Assembly: GCA_937863385.1 (NCBI GenBank)
Contig: CALMBW010000019.1
Span: forward strand, 223,238 to 287,237
Direction: 5' to 3'
Source of the DNA: an uncultured Actinomycetes bacterium
Lineage (GTDB): Bacteria; Actinomycetota; CADDZG01; WHSQ01
Length of the DNA: 64,000 nucleotides
Every line of letters starts with the position of its first letter. The stretch's first letter is position 1. Positions 25,689 through 34,366 of this stretch are shown here, one piece after another. The translations under genes and the position numbers were made by a program. The notes below the pieces were generated by a model. The model was given only the letters and a program-made list of their open reading frames with translations, had not been told where the DNA came from and searched no databases.

Positions 25689-27128
25689 TTAGGTTTCGAG
25701 GCGGATCAGCTCGCGGAAATCTACGTCGGGCTTGGCAGAGGTGTCGGTTCCTACGATCGTGCCCGAAGGATCGATCCAGTAGTACTCGGGACTCTGATCT
25801 AACTCGTAGCTATCACCGGTGACCGGATCGACGAAGTCTTCGGTCTCGAGGGTTGCGTCGCTGCGGGCTTCGAAGATGGCGTCGTAGATCGCGTCCCGGC
25901 CCCAGTACCCCTCGCTGATCGTGTTGGATATCTCCGAGCTCATGTCGCTGATGATCTGCACCTGCTGTTGGGTCAGTCTGGCCTGCTCGATCGCCCATCG
26001 CTCATCGATCCGCAGAGTCTCGGCCATGTGGACGGCGGCGCTCAAAGCTTGGGGATAGAGGTCCGAGCGTGCCTCGGCCATGTAGAGCCTCCACACGTGC
26101 CACTGCGCACCTAGGTCCGTGCCAAGCCGCTCTGTGATCACCAGCACGATCCCTCGGTACTCCGATCCACCGATCGAATAGATGTACTCGACCTCGCCGG
26201 CATCGTAGCTATTGATGCCTAACGTCATCAGGCTGGAAGCCAAGTCCGAGCGATCACGGACATCTGTGATCTGGGCATCCGGGCGCCGCTGCGGAAGAAG
26301 GTAGTCGGTGACGAAGCTGGCCCCGGGGAGATAGTCGGCGACCGGGGACTGGTACCCGCACGGGTGGGGATACGTCGAGCCGGCGGGAAGACCGAACCCC
26401 GGTGCGGGCTCGGTCACCAGGGGGTAGTCGTCGCCCATCTTGATGTACATCTCACCGTCTTCGGCAAGTGCTTCCACGTAGGCCTGCAAGAAGACCGGGC
26501 AGGGCCGCACGACCGCTCCGCCGGAGCTCCAGCCCTGGGGGATCTCGACGGTGAAAGCGCCCTCTGTGGGATCGCGGAAGGTCTGGTACGCGGGACCTTC
26601 GGACGGTTGCGTGGTGCCGCTGATCGAGAAACTCTCGACGATCTGAGCAAACGTCTCTTCCATCGCCGGATAGTCGGGGGCCGCCGCCGCGTAGATCAGT
26701 CCGGCGCTGCCGTTATCCGAAGACGTCCATGCGATCGCTGCCAGCGAGTCATTGCCCTCTGCAGTGGCACCGGTCATGGTCGCGCCTTCGGGTCGGGATG
26801 CAGGGGCTTGCCAGGTCGCGTCGAGCAAGCTCGGAGCAACGGTCTGCAAGGCACCGGTTGCGCTGGTTGCTTCCATCTGTCCGGCAACGAAGAACGGCAG
26901 TAACGACATCGTTGCTCCGTCAGGTGCCTCCAACACAACGGCCCCCGTTCGAGCGTCGCGCATCGCATCCCATCCTTCGGGATGGTCGAGCGACACCCCA
27001 CCCTCCTCGAAACGCGCCATCCCAGTGGGGGCTTCGGTTCCGCCCGGGCTGGTTCCCTCTCCGGACGAGCAGGCTCCGATCAGCAGAGCGCTTGCCGTCA
27101 GGGCCCTCACGAACGTCCGCCGGTTCAT
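25689..27128 (-). CDS. Large lipoprotein of unknown function
   Basis: A 479-residue lipoprotein: an arginine-containing N-terminus (NRRTFVRALTASA, somewhat twin-arginine-like) precedes the lipobox LIGACSSG. The mature part opens with a low-complexity GEGTSPGGTEAPTG linker and continues with regions recalling the PsbP/MOG1-like fold of substrate-binding lipoproteins (VSLDHPEGWDAMRD, and again FTVEIPQGWSSGG), suggesting two related domains. No catalytic motif is seen. It is anchored outside the membrane. The gene lies between two direct copies of repeat C and has no obvious operon partners. Confidence 0.82.
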   Translation of the reverse strand: MNRRTFVRALTASALLIGACSSGEGTSPGGTEAPTGMARFEEGGVSLDHPEGWDAMRDARTGAVVLEAPDGATMSLLPFFVAGQMEATSATGALQTVAPSLLDATWQAPASRPEGATMTGATAEGNDSLAAIAWTSSDNGSAGLIYAAAAPDYPAMEETFAQIVESFSISGTTQPSEGPAYQTFRDPTEGAFTVEIPQGWSSGGAVVRPCPVFLQAYVEALAEDGEMYIKMGDDYPLVTEPAPGFGLPAGSTYPHPCGYQSPVADYLPGASFVTDYLLPQRRPDAQITDVRDRSDLASSLMTLGINSYDAGEVEYIYSIGGSEYRGIVLVITERLGTDLGAQWHVWRLYMAEARSDLYPQALSAAVHMAETLRIDERWAIEQARLTQQQVQIISDMSSEISNTISEGYWGRDAIYDAIFEARSDATLETEDFVDPVTGDSYELDQSPEYYWIDPSGTIVGTDTSAKPDVDFRELIRLET

Positions 27129-27198
27129 GCTCCTAGCCTCTTATCTCAAAGAACGCTTATCAACCCCGGCCAACGATTTCATACGGATGACCCTGGGC

Positions 27199-27256
27199 CG
27201 GTTTCTCCGCGTTCTAGTGGCGGCCCTGCGACCGTGACCGGGCACAGAATCGGGGG
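27199..27256. repeat. Direct repeat C, copy 2
   Basis: TTTCTCCGCGTTCTAGTGGC, a diverged middle, then GGGCACAGAATCGGGGG. It has the same orientation as copy 1 at 25632, so the lipoprotein gene is bracketed by direct repeats 1.5 kb apart; this copy also abuts the glycosyltransferase start. Confidence 0.75.
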
Positions 27257-27272
27257 TGGCTATGGTGGGGGG

Positions 27273-28583
27273 ATGGCCGATGCGGTGATGGTCTCGTCGT
27301 CTTTCCTCCCCGGGCGGGGTGGGATCGAGAGCTACCTCGCCGAGCTCTGCGAGGCACTGGCTCCTCGGCTGGCGGTCCTTGCTGCTGCCGAGCGGGACGG
27401 CAAGCAGCTTCCTGCCGAGCTCACCTACCCCACGCATCCCTTCCCCGGCCGCTTGCTGTGGCCGGGAAGCAAAGCCGCGCGCGCCACCATCAAGGCAGCA
27501 CGCATCGAGAACACCGACAAGATCCTGTTCGGGACACCATGGCCGCTGGTGTTGATGGGTCCGCGGCTCAAGACCCGTGGGCTCGCTTACGCGGTGATCG
27601 TGCATGGGGCCGAGATGCTCGTGCCCTCGAAGATCCCCGGGGTGCGCCGCAAGCTGGCTAGGGCTCTTGCGGGGGCCGAGCTCCTTTTCGCCGTCAGCGA
27701 GTACACGGCCTCGAAGCTTGACGATTTCATCTCCGCTTGCGGCCACTCGGTTCCTCGGATCGAACTCTTGCGCGCCCGGGTCGACCTCGGCCGTTTCCAC
27801 CCCGGAGCAGCAGAGTCCGGAGGGGCTACAGAGTCCGGATCGTCTCCGACGAGGGCCGGCGAGCGGAGCGAGGCCGGGCCGGGGGCCGGCGAGCGGAGCG
27901 AGGCCGGGCCGGGAGTGCCGGGGGCCGGCGAGCGGAGCGAGGCCGGGCCGGGGGTGCCGGGGGCCGGCGAGCGGAGCGAGGCCGGGGGTGGGGTTCGGGC
28001 TCGGTACGGGATCGAGGCGGAGGACCGGGTGGTGCTCTGTTTCGGGCGTCTGGTCGAGCGCAAAGGTGTGCATCGGATGATCGATGCGATGCCCCGCATC
28101 GCAGCCGAGGTGCCGGGAGCAACCCTCGTGGTTGCCGGGACCGGCCCCGAGATGTCCAAGCTCCGGACTCGGGCGAAAAAGGTGGGTGCTCGGGTGGTGT
28201 TCACCGGGAGGGTGGCCGACGAGGACGCGGCGGCGATCTACGCCACGGCCGAGGTGTTCGCTCTGCCGGTGGTCGATCGATGGTTCGGGCTCGAGGTCGA
28301 GGGGCTCGGTGTGGTCCTACTCGAAGCGTCGGCCTGCGGGGTCCCTTGCGTCACCGGCCGCTCGGGAGGCACAGCCGAAGCCGTCCTCGACGGTGAGACC
28401 GGCTACGTGATCGACGCGACCGACCAAGCTGCTCTGATCGATGCAACGGTGCGTTTGCTCAAGGATCGAGCTCTTGCAACGAAGATGGGAGCCGCCGGAC
28501 GCAGGCACGTCGAACGCGAGTTCTCCGACCGGGCGCTGCCGCAGGCTCTGCTCGAATGGCTCGCTCCACGAGAGGCCGCGTAA
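27273..28583 (+). CDS. GT4-family glycosyltransferase with repeat insertion in linker
   Basis: A 436-residue GT-B enzyme. The acceptor domain starts with SSSFLPGRGGIESYL and the donor domain (from about 245) has VVLCFGRLVERKGVHRMID, AGTGPEM and the GT4 signature EGLGVVLLEASACGVPCVTG, with the E-x7-E pair. It transfers a sugar from a nucleotide-sugar donor, probably to a lipid or polysaccharide. Between the domains there are about 60 residues of extra, low-complexity sequence with AGERSEAGPG repeats, encoded by a tandem 39-base repeat. ATG 27273 follows GGTGGGGGG. No other glycan genes are adjacent, so the product is unknown. Confidence 0.9.
   Translation: MADAVMVSSSFLPGRGGIESYLAELCEALAPRLAVLAAAERDGKQLPAELTYPTHPFPGRLLWPGSKAARATIKAARIENTDKILFGTPWPLVLMGPRLKTRGLAYAVIVHGAEMLVPSKIPGVRRKLARALAGAELLFAVSEYTASKLDDFISACGHSVPRIELLRARVDLGRFHPGAAESGGATESGSSPTRAGERSEAGPGAGERSEAGPGVPGAGERSEAGPGVPGAGERSEAGGGVRARYGIEAEDRVVLCFGRLVERKGVHRMIDAMPRIAAEVPGATLVVAGTGPEMSKLRTRAKKVGARVVFTGRVADEDAAAIYATAEVFALPVVDRWFGLEVEGLGVVLLEASACGVPCVTGRSGGTAEAVLDGETGYVIDATDQAALIDATVRLLKDRALATKMGAAGRRHVEREFSDRALPQALLEWLAPREAA
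27854..27990. repeat. In-frame tandem repeat within the glycosyltransferase
   Basis: The unit GCCGGCGAGCGGAGCGAGGC recurs four times; the last copies have an exact 39-base period that keeps the reading frame (AGERSEAGPGVPG). It lies in the interdomain linker and probably tolerates length changes. Confidence 0.85.
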
Positions 28584-28771
28584 CAACCACCAAAGAGGTT
28601 GGGTCACCTGCCCGATCTGGGGTCCTTCGAGCATCTCTGTCCCACAACCATCCGGCGGATCCTTGCCCAGTGCCACTTGGGCCGGCGACGAAGGAAACAT
28701 CCCTCTAGCGCAAGTTCTGCGATTCGCTACCATGGCTACCAAGCAGCAGGACCCCTACCGAGGAGGTTGGC

Positions 28772-29086
28772 ATGCAGCTTTCGATCTCGTCTCCGGGAAC
28801 GACGTTGGATCGAGAACAGCTTGGCGGCATCGAGAGAGACCTGGAGAAGATCGACCGGCGATTCCGGTCACCCGAAGATGTCGTAACGAGAGTGCGGGTG
28901 ACCAACGGCAAGCCCGTGCAGGGCTACGACGTGGTCCTCGAGCTCGACTATCACAAGCGTCATTTCATGGCCAAGGCCAACGGAAGCGATGTCGGCCGCG
29001 CGGTGCGTGAGGCGCGCGACGATCTGCTCCGACAGGTGACCGACGCCGGGCGCGGAGGACACAGCTCGTTCGTCAAGGGGACGTGA
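28772..29086 (+). CDS. Short HPF/RaiA-like ribosome-associated protein
   Basis: A 104-residue protein matching the N-terminal sigma-54-modulation/HPF fold: an LDREQLGGIERDLEKIDRRF helix, strands VTRVRVTNGKPVQGYDVVLEL, and a second helix VGRAVREARDDLLRQV. This fold binds the ribosomal decoding region and promotes hibernation. The sequence is diverged and lacks the C-terminal dimerisation domain of long HPF, so the role is inferred. GAGGAGGT lies eight bases before ATG 28772. The next gene (TetR) starts 28 bases downstream in the same direction. Confidence 0.7.
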   Translation: MQLSISSPGTTLDREQLGGIERDLEKIDRRFRSPEDVVTRVRVTNGKPVQGYDVVLELDYHKRHFMAKANGSDVGRAVREARDDLLRQVTDAGRGGHSSFVKGT

Positions 29087-29114
29087 GGAACCTGGGCCCC
29101 CGCCCCTGCCCTGG

Positions 29115-29762
29115 ATGAGCGACCGCGAGGTAACCACCGGCCACCGGCGAGACCGCCGGGAAGAGATCATGCAGGTGTCACTGCATCTCTTTGCCGAGCG
29201 CGGGTTCCACGGGACCTCCATGCGCGACATAGCGCGCGAGGCCGACATCGGTGAAGGCCTCATCTACCACTACTTCGCTTCGAAACGAGATCTGTTCCGA
29301 GCGATCATCGAGGAGCACTCGTTCCTTCCGCTCTTGAGAACGCTGCCCGATCTTGCCGATCAACTCGATCTGCGCGGGCTGCTCACCGTGCTGGCGCGAG
29401 GGTTCTTCGACGTCCTGCGTCAGAACACCGAACTGACCAGGGTGCTGCTGCAGGAGGTGCAGGTCTTCCCCGAAGAGAAAGAAGCTTTCTTCACGGACGC
29501 GGTGAACGAATCGATCAACGCTCTGTCGGGCATCCTCGACGAGCGGATGAGCGAATCGGCTCGCCGCGTCGTGGACCCGAACACCAGCGCTCGCATCTTC
29601 TTTAACTCGCTGCTCGCGTTCTTCGTAGAGCAAGAGATCCTCGGGGGTAAGCACATGCTTCCGGCGGACGAAGCTCTTTACATCGAGCAACTCGTCGAGC
29701 TGTTCGTGAAGCGGCACGGCTCGGGCCGCCCCAAACCCTCCGGCCCTCGCCTCGTTCGTTAA
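29115..29762 (+). CDS. TetR-family transcriptional regulator
   Basis: A 215-residue TetR/AcrR-type repressor. The N-terminal helix-turn-helix is intact (EEIMQVSLHLFAERGFHGTS followed by MRDIAREADIGEGLIYHYF). The C-terminal effector-binding domain (about 70-195) is helical, with no recognisable ligand signature. Targets are unknown; it may regulate its own operon with the HPF-like gene or the divergent neighbourhood. A hairpin terminator lies between it and the convergent gene. Confidence 0.92.
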   Translation: MSDREVTTGHRRDRREEIMQVSLHLFAERGFHGTSMRDIAREADIGEGLIYHYFASKRDLFRAIIEEHSFLPLLRTLPDLADQLDLRGLLTVLARGFFDVLRQNTELTRVLLQEVQVFPEEKEAFFTDAVNESINALSGILDERMSESARRVVDPNTSARIFFNSLLAFFVEQEILGGKHMLPADEALYIEQLVELFVKRHGSGRPKPSGPRLVR

Positions 29763-29773
29763 CCACAAAGAGA

Positions 29774-29805
29774 AACTCTCGGCAGACATGCGCCCACCGA
29801 GAGTT
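29774..29805. terminator. Bidirectional terminator between convergent genes
   Basis: AACTCTCGG pairs with CCGAGAGTT across a 14-base loop, in the 68-bp gap between the TetR gene and the convergent helical-repeat gene. Confidence 0.65.
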
Positions 29806-29830
29806 CACGAAATGATGGATCCGGGCGTGG

Positions 29831-30619
29831 CTACTCACTGAGGAGTTCGTCGACCTTCTCGATGATGGGAAGCCGGTTAAGGGTTGCAGCTTCGTAGTCA
29901 CGCACGGTCCGAAGCTCGGCCGTGTTCAACGAATCGAGACGACTAACGACACCCGATACCTCGAGCGAATCGTAGGTGGGCAGCGGCAGGTCGACCAGGC
30001 GAGCTTCGATCGCATTGAGGATCGTCGAACGGCTGTCGTGCGCCTTCTCGTACGCGGCCAGCGTCGCCAGGTCGGTCTGGGTCAGCCCGTCCATGCGAGC
30101 GACGATCTCATCGGCAACGAGCGAGTCGTATCCGGGCAGAGGCAGGTCGATCGCCTCGGGGGCCGAGTCAACGCCTGCGATCGGAGCACCCGACGGCGTT
30201 TCGACGACCGGGGCGGTCGCCTTCACGGAGTTGATGTCCTCTGTCGGCCGGCCGCTGACCGGGGCGACCTTCTTGGCGGTCTTGGGGCTGCCGGTCGGCT
30301 TGCGAACCGACTTCGTGCCGATGGTGTTCGCGGCTTTCCCCGGCTGGGGAGCGGCCCTCTTGGCGGCGGGCTTCTTTGGAGTTACTTCCTTCACCACCGG
30401 CTCGGGGGTATCGCCATCGGAGCCCCTGACCATCTTCTCGACCCGCTCGACAACTGGAGATGCCAGGACCAAGCCCTTGCCGGCGTACTCGACGACCTTG
30501 CGGCCTACGGGGGTCTCAGCTAACTCGGTCACCTTCGATGCACCCTTGGAGTAGAGGGGCAGCAGGGTGTTCACGCTGGTGGTCAGGGCCTTGTCACGCA
30601 GTTCGGTGATGCTCCGCAT
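29831..30619 (-). CDS. Actinobacterial lipid-droplet-like protein with duplicated C-terminal helical motif
   Basis: A 262-residue protein. An N-terminal amphipathic helical part (1-70, including LLPLYSKGASKVTELAETPV) is followed by a lysine/proline/alanine-rich disordered linker (about 70-140). The C-terminus has two tandem copies of a roughly 50-residue helical motif: PLPGYDSLVADEIVARM ... LATLAAYEKAHDSRSTIL, and PLPTYDSLEVSGVVSRL ... LRTVRDYEAATLNRLPII. I associate this motif with DUF8129-type proteins linked to lipid droplets in actinobacteria. The function is uncertain. GAGGAGGAT precedes ATG 30619. The 282 bp upstream show no gene. Confidence 0.65.
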   Translation of the reverse strand: MRSITELRDKALTTSVNTLLPLYSKGASKVTELAETPVGRKVVEYAGKGLVLASPVVERVEKMVRGSDGDTPEPVVKEVTPKKPAAKRAAPQPGKAANTIGTKSVRKPTGSPKTAKKVAPVSGRPTEDINSVKATAPVVETPSGAPIAGVDSAPEAIDLPLPGYDSLVADEIVARMDGLTQTDLATLAAYEKAHDSRSTILNAIEARLVDLPLPTYDSLEVSGVVSRLDSLNTAELRTVRDYEAATLNRLPIIEKVDELLSE

Positions 30620-30901
30620 CGGGAATCCGATCCTCCTCGATAGTGCTTGCAGGGGTTATCTGTTTGCTTGCAACAGTTTACCAGGCCCCGGCCCGCCCTG
30701 TCTGTTTCCTCCCCCCCACCCCCGATCCGCCACCCCGCCCTAGAAAGAGCAGCGCAGACCATGAGCCACAGCCGTGGGCAGCCCCTCACCGAGAGGCGAT
30801 GTGTCCGAGCCGGATAGCGGGGTCTTTCTCCTGCGGGGGCAGAGCCTCGGCTGAAAGCATCTGCGCTGGGCGCAGCGAGGGCTAGACGCGGTGGAACGGG
30901 A

Positions 30902-31864
30902 TCAGGCCAGGACGGGGATCTGGGCGATGACGGTATCGGCTATGTCGTCCATCGCGGTGTGCCAGCGTCCCGGGGGGAGGTCGGCGATGGCAGCTTTGGC
31001 GGCGCGAGCGTGAGAGTGAGCTGCTTCAAGCGCATCATCAAGTGCTCCGGTCGAGCGGAGGGTCGGCAGGATCTCGTCGAGATCGTGCTCGCCAGCGATG
31101 AGCCGTTCGCACAGGGACTCGTCGCGCTGACATGCGAGCAACACGGCCATGGTGAACACCCCCTCGCGCAGATCCGTTCCCGGCGACTTGCCGGTCACTT
31201 CCGGATCGCCGACGAGATCGAGAAGGTCGTCAACCAGTTGGAAGGCAAGGCCGAGCTGACGTCCGTACTCCACCAACGCGGCCCGCTCTTCTCCGCTTAC
31301 ACCCGAGGTCGCCGCGCCGAGGTCGCACGCGGCCCGGAACAGCGCGCCGGTCTTGCCGGCGATGGTTGCTAGGAAATCGTCGATCGAGCGGCGCGGGTCT
31401 CCGAGAGCTCCGGTCTCGACGATCTGGCCCTCACACACTTCGGCGATGGCGCGAGCGAGGATCCCCGGCACCTCTCCGCCTGCTTGCGCGCCCAGACCGC
31501 ATCCACAAGCGAACAGGTAGTCGCCGGCGAGGACCGCAACCTCGATCCCCCACTTGCTGTGAGCGGTGGGAGCCCCGCGGCGCACCTCGGTCTCGTCGAT
31601 GACATCGTCGTGATACAGCGTCGCGAGATGAACCAGCTCGAGCGCGGCCGCTGATAGATCCGTCGCGATCGCATCGGGTGTCCCCGCTTGGGAACTGAGC
31701 AGTACGAGGGCCGGGCGCAATCGCTTGCCCCCTGCCTTGATCAGGTGCGTTGAAGGTTCGGCCACCAGAGGATGCGTCGATGCGCCAGCCGTCGAGATAA
31801 GGACGTTCTCGACGCGCTCCATGTCGGTGGCGAGCCACTCCGGAAGCGTCGTGTGACCGCTCAT
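30902..31864 (-). CDS. Polyprenyl diphosphate synthase
   Basis: A 320-residue trans-isoprenyl diphosphate synthase. Both aspartate-rich motifs are present: first in LYHDDVIDETEVRRG and second in LVDDLLDLVGD, with GGKRLRP near the N-terminus for IPP binding. It condenses isopentenyl diphosphate with an allylic primer to make a long-chain polyprenyl diphosphate, most likely for quinone side chains or carrier lipid; chain length cannot be read safely. Its start codon directly follows the stop of yjbQ (TAGATG), so the two are translationally coupled. The downstream 280 bases have only GC-rich, unexplained sequence. Confidence 0.92.
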   Translation of the reverse strand: MSGHTTLPEWLATDMERVENVLISTAGASTHPLVAEPSTHLIKAGGKRLRPALVLLSSQAGTPDAIATDLSAAALELVHLATLYHDDVIDETEVRRGAPTAHSKWGIEVAVLAGDYLFACGCGLGAQAGGEVPGILARAIAEVCEGQIVETGALGDPRRSIDDFLATIAGKTGALFRAACDLGAATSGVSGEERAALVEYGRQLGLAFQLVDDLLDLVGDPEVTGKSPGTDLREGVFTMAVLLACQRDESLCERLIAGEHDLDEILPTLRSTGALDDALEAAHSHARAAKAAIADLPPGRWHTAMDDIADTVIAQIPVLA

Positions 31865-32317
31865 CTACTCGCCGAGCACCTGGACCACGTAGCGACGAGA
31901 CCTTGCCGAACACAGCTCGACGAAATAGACGCGCTGGGCGTCTCCGAGACCAAGGTGACCATCTTGGACGGGGATCACCTCCGAAGCTTTGCCCGAGAAG
32001 ACGTGGACCAGATGGGCGGGGGCATTCTCGGGTTCGTCATCGACGTTGGGGTCGAGATTCTCGGTGCGGACCGAGAAATCATCGTGGTGGTAATAGCCGT
32101 CTTCGGGCTCGAGCAGCTCCATCGCCTTGCCCAACGCCTTGACCAAGCTGCGATCTCCGTTGGCGACCAGGACACAGCAGGTCGTGTGGGGGCTGAACAC
32201 CAGGGCAGACCCCTGGGTGACCCCGGAGTTGGCAACGACCTTCTCGATCTCGGGGGTGATGTCCAGAGCGTCGAGGCGACCCTCGGTGACGGTTGTGAAT
32301 TCCTCGTAAGAGATCAT
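31865..32317 (-). CDS. YjbQ/UPF0047 family protein
   Basis: A 150-residue protein of the YjbQ (UPF0047) family, known for weak thiamine-phosphate synthase activity. Family marks include FSPHTTCCVLVAN, GYYHHDDF, the HL.HV segment HLVHVFSG and the ending LGDAQRVYFVELCSARSRRY. The family forms trimers, often with bound metal. ATG 32317 is chosen over longer in-frame starts because the family begins here. It is the first gene of a two-gene unit with the polyprenyl synthase; the reason for pairing is unknown. Confidence 0.9.
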   Translation of the reverse strand: MISYEEFTTVTEGRLDALDITPEIEKVVANSGVTQGSALVFSPHTTCCVLVANGDRSLVKALGKAMELLEPEDGYYHHDDFSVRTENLDPNVDDEPENAPAHLVHVFSGKASEVIPVQDGHLGLGDAQRVYFVELCSARSRRYVVQVLGE

Positions 32318-32399
32318 GAGGGGCCCATTCTCCCCCGAACCGCACCGAACCGAATCGAGAGGACGTTCACCCCTCCTGAACGCTCGTTCAACCCCCACG

Positions 32400-32450
32400 C
32401 TTCTTCCGAAGAATCGCGCGCTTATCCAACGCATTCTCGACACGGAAAAC
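32400..32450. repeat. Dispersed repeat B, copy 2
   Basis: TTCCGAAGAATCGCGCGC, TTATCCAACGCATTCTCG, then ACACGGAAAAC: a close relative of 16270-16320. It lies upstream of yjbQ and not after a stop codon, unlike most copies. Confidence 0.75.
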
Positions 32451-32597
32451 AGGCGACCCCTCCCGAGTGTTTTCGGGGGCCTTGAGATCGCCAGGAGTAT
32501 CGCTCAGCGCGACTGTTGGTGATTTCGGTGCGCGGTTCGTTTAGTGAGCCCTCGGCAAGGGGTAGGAGATGGGGATAGTCATCCGAGGGAGGTCACG

Positions 32598-32840
32598 ATG
32601 AACCCATTACTCAAGAAGATCGCCGGCGCTTGGGCGATCAAGGAAGCGGTCGAGTACGTCCAGGACAAGCGCCACCCCAAGCGTTCGGTGTTCAGCAAGT
32701 TGTCACCACTGCTGGTCCTCAGCGCCATCGGCAGCGCCGGCTACTACCTCTACAAGAACGGCAAGCTCGGCCCCCTGGTCGAGAAGGTGGACGAGTTCCG
32801 CTCCAGCTCCAGCGGCAATGACTCGATCCAAAGCGCCTAA
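32598..32840 (+). CDS. Small membrane protein of unknown function
   Basis: An 80-residue protein with one central hydrophobic segment (about 33-52, SPLLVLSAIGSAGYYLYKNG), flanked by a basic amphipathic N-terminal half (IKEAVEYVQDKRHPKRS) and a serine-rich C-terminus. It is compact with a very good GAGGGAGGT ribosome-binding site eight bases upstream of ATG 32598. It does not match a family that I know, and it ends just before the presumed left end of an IS110 element. Confidence 0.75.
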   Translation: MNPLLKKIAGAWAIKEAVEYVQDKRHPKRSVFSKLSPLLVLSAIGSAGYYLYKNGKLGPLVEKVDEFRSSSSGNDSIQSA

Positions 32841-32844
32841 TGGG

Positions 32845-33060
32845 GGTGCAAGACCTCATGGGAGGGTGACCTCTCAGCCAGCCGAAGGGTGAGCACCGAA
32901 ATGCGTTGAGGCGTTGAGCCTTAGTGCTAGATCGTGCCCCCTTCGGTAGGCGAGGAGAGATGAGGGCTCGTGGGATGTCGTGCCGACAAGAGCACTGATC
33001 CATTAGACCGCCGCCTATCTTCTCGAGGCTGATGTCGTTGTCGTCGAGCTGAGAGGAGGG
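32845..33060 (+). ncRNA. Candidate bridge RNA region of the IS110 element
   Basis: In the IS110 group the left non-coding end is transcribed into a bridge RNA that guides donor and target recognition. Here this stretch is about 220 bases and can fold. An outer stem pairs CCGAAGGG (32882-32889) with CCCTTCGG (32939-32946). Inside it AGCAC (from about 32892) pairs with GTGCT (about 32924), enclosing a small GGC-GTTGA-GCC hairpin. A second half (about 32960-33050) would hold the other loop. Exact RNA ends are not determined. Confidence 0.55.
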
Positions 33061-33064
33061 AAGT

Positions 33065-34366
33065 TTGGTCTTCGTCGGGATCGACTGGGCCGAGAAGCAC
33101 CACGATGTCTGCAGCGTCGATAAGGAAGGACTCATCCTCGCCAGAGGCCGGGTCGCAGACGGCGTCGAGGGGATCTCCAAGCTCCACGAGATGGTGGCAG
33201 ACCACATCGAGGAGCCCGAAGAAGCCATCGTCGGTATCGAGCTCGACCGGGGGCTCCTGGTCGGTGCTCTCGTCGCAGCCGGCTACGAGGTGTTCGCGAT
33301 CAACCCTTTGTCGGTCGACCGCTATCGCGACCGCCACTCGACCTCGGGAGCGAAATCCGATCCCGGTGACGCCAAGTTGCTCGCCGACATCGTGCGCACC
33401 GATCGGCACAACCACCGACAGGTCGCGGGTGACTCTGAGCTTGCCGACGCGATCAAGCTCCTCGCCCGAACACATCAGAACTTCGTGTGGCAACGCCAGC
33501 GCCACATCAACCGGCTGCGTAGCCACCTGCGGGAGTTCTCTCCCCAGGCGCTCGAAGCCTTCGGCACCGACCTCTCGTTCATGGACGCCGTTGCCATCCT
33601 GTCGATCGCACCTACGCCGGAGCTCGGACGCCGCCTATCGCGCTCGAAGATCGCCAGCGCTCTGAAGAAGGGCGGGCGCCAGAAGAACATCCAGTCGCGG
33701 GCCGAGAAGATCCAACTCGCGCTCCGCTCCGAGCAGCTCGAAGCACCGCCAACGGTGACTCGTGCCTATGGCACTGTCACCTTGTCGCTCATGAGGTTGA
33801 TCGCCGGCCTCAACGAGCAGATCGACGATCTTGAGAGAGAGATCGAATCGTCTTTTGAGAGCCACCCGGACGCCAAGATCCTGCGCAGTCTTCCCGGACT
33901 TGGCATAGTCCTCGGTGCCCGGGTGCTAGCGGAGTTCGGAGACGACCGAACCCGCTACGTGGATGCTAGAGCGCGACGCAACTACGCCGGGACCTCGCCG
34001 ATCACAAGGGCCTCGGGCAAGCACCGGGTCGTCCTCGCCCGCTACGCCCGCAACGAGCGACTGTTCAACGCCTGTTATCTGTGGGCGTTCGCGTCGTTGA
34101 CGGCGTCACCCCCGGCCCGGGCCTACTACGACCGTCACCGGAGCCTGGGCAAGAGCCACAACCAGGCCCTCCGAGCATTAGCGAACAGGCTCGTCGGGAT
34201 CCTTCACGGTTGTCTCCGGCATGGTCAGACCTACGACGAGTCGGTTGCGTGGCTTGCAGTTGAGATGCGCACGGCTGCCGGAGGCCCAATCTGGGAAGTG
34301 AAATATCCGGAGGACGACCTCGGCCCTAAGAGTCGGCCGGACAGCCGGGGTAGATGGAGTCCTTAA
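33065..34366 (+). CDS. IS110-family transposase/recombinase
   Basis: A 433-residue IS110 recombinase. The RuvC-like DEDD site is complete: D7 (GIDWAEKHHDV), E59 (VGIELDRG), D99 and D102 (GAKSDPGDAKLLADI), positions almost identical to IS621. The C-terminal Tnp domain has GTSPITRASGKH with the candidate nucleophilic S317, then a long helical region. It catalyses RNA-guided, serine-mediated recombination. TTG 33065 has GAGGAGGGAA at good spacing. The gene appears intact, so the element may still be active. Confidence 0.93.
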   Translation: MVFVGIDWAEKHHDVCSVDKEGLILARGRVADGVEGISKLHEMVADHIEEPEEAIVGIELDRGLLVGALVAAGYEVFAINPLSVDRYRDRHSTSGAKSDPGDAKLLADIVRTDRHNHRQVAGDSELADAIKLLARTHQNFVWQRQRHINRLRSHLREFSPQALEAFGTDLSFMDAVAILSIAPTPELGRRLSRSKIASALKKGGRQKNIQSRAEKIQLALRSEQLEAPPTVTRAYGTVTLSLMRLIAGLNEQIDDLEREIESSFESHPDAKILRSLPGLGIVLGARVLAEFGDDRTRYVDARARRNYAGTSPITRASGKHRVVLARYARNERLFNACYLWAFASLTASPPARAYYDRHRSLGKSHNQALRALANRLVGILHGCLRHGQTYDESVAWLAVEMRTAAGGPIWEVKYPEDDLGPKSRPDSRGRWSP

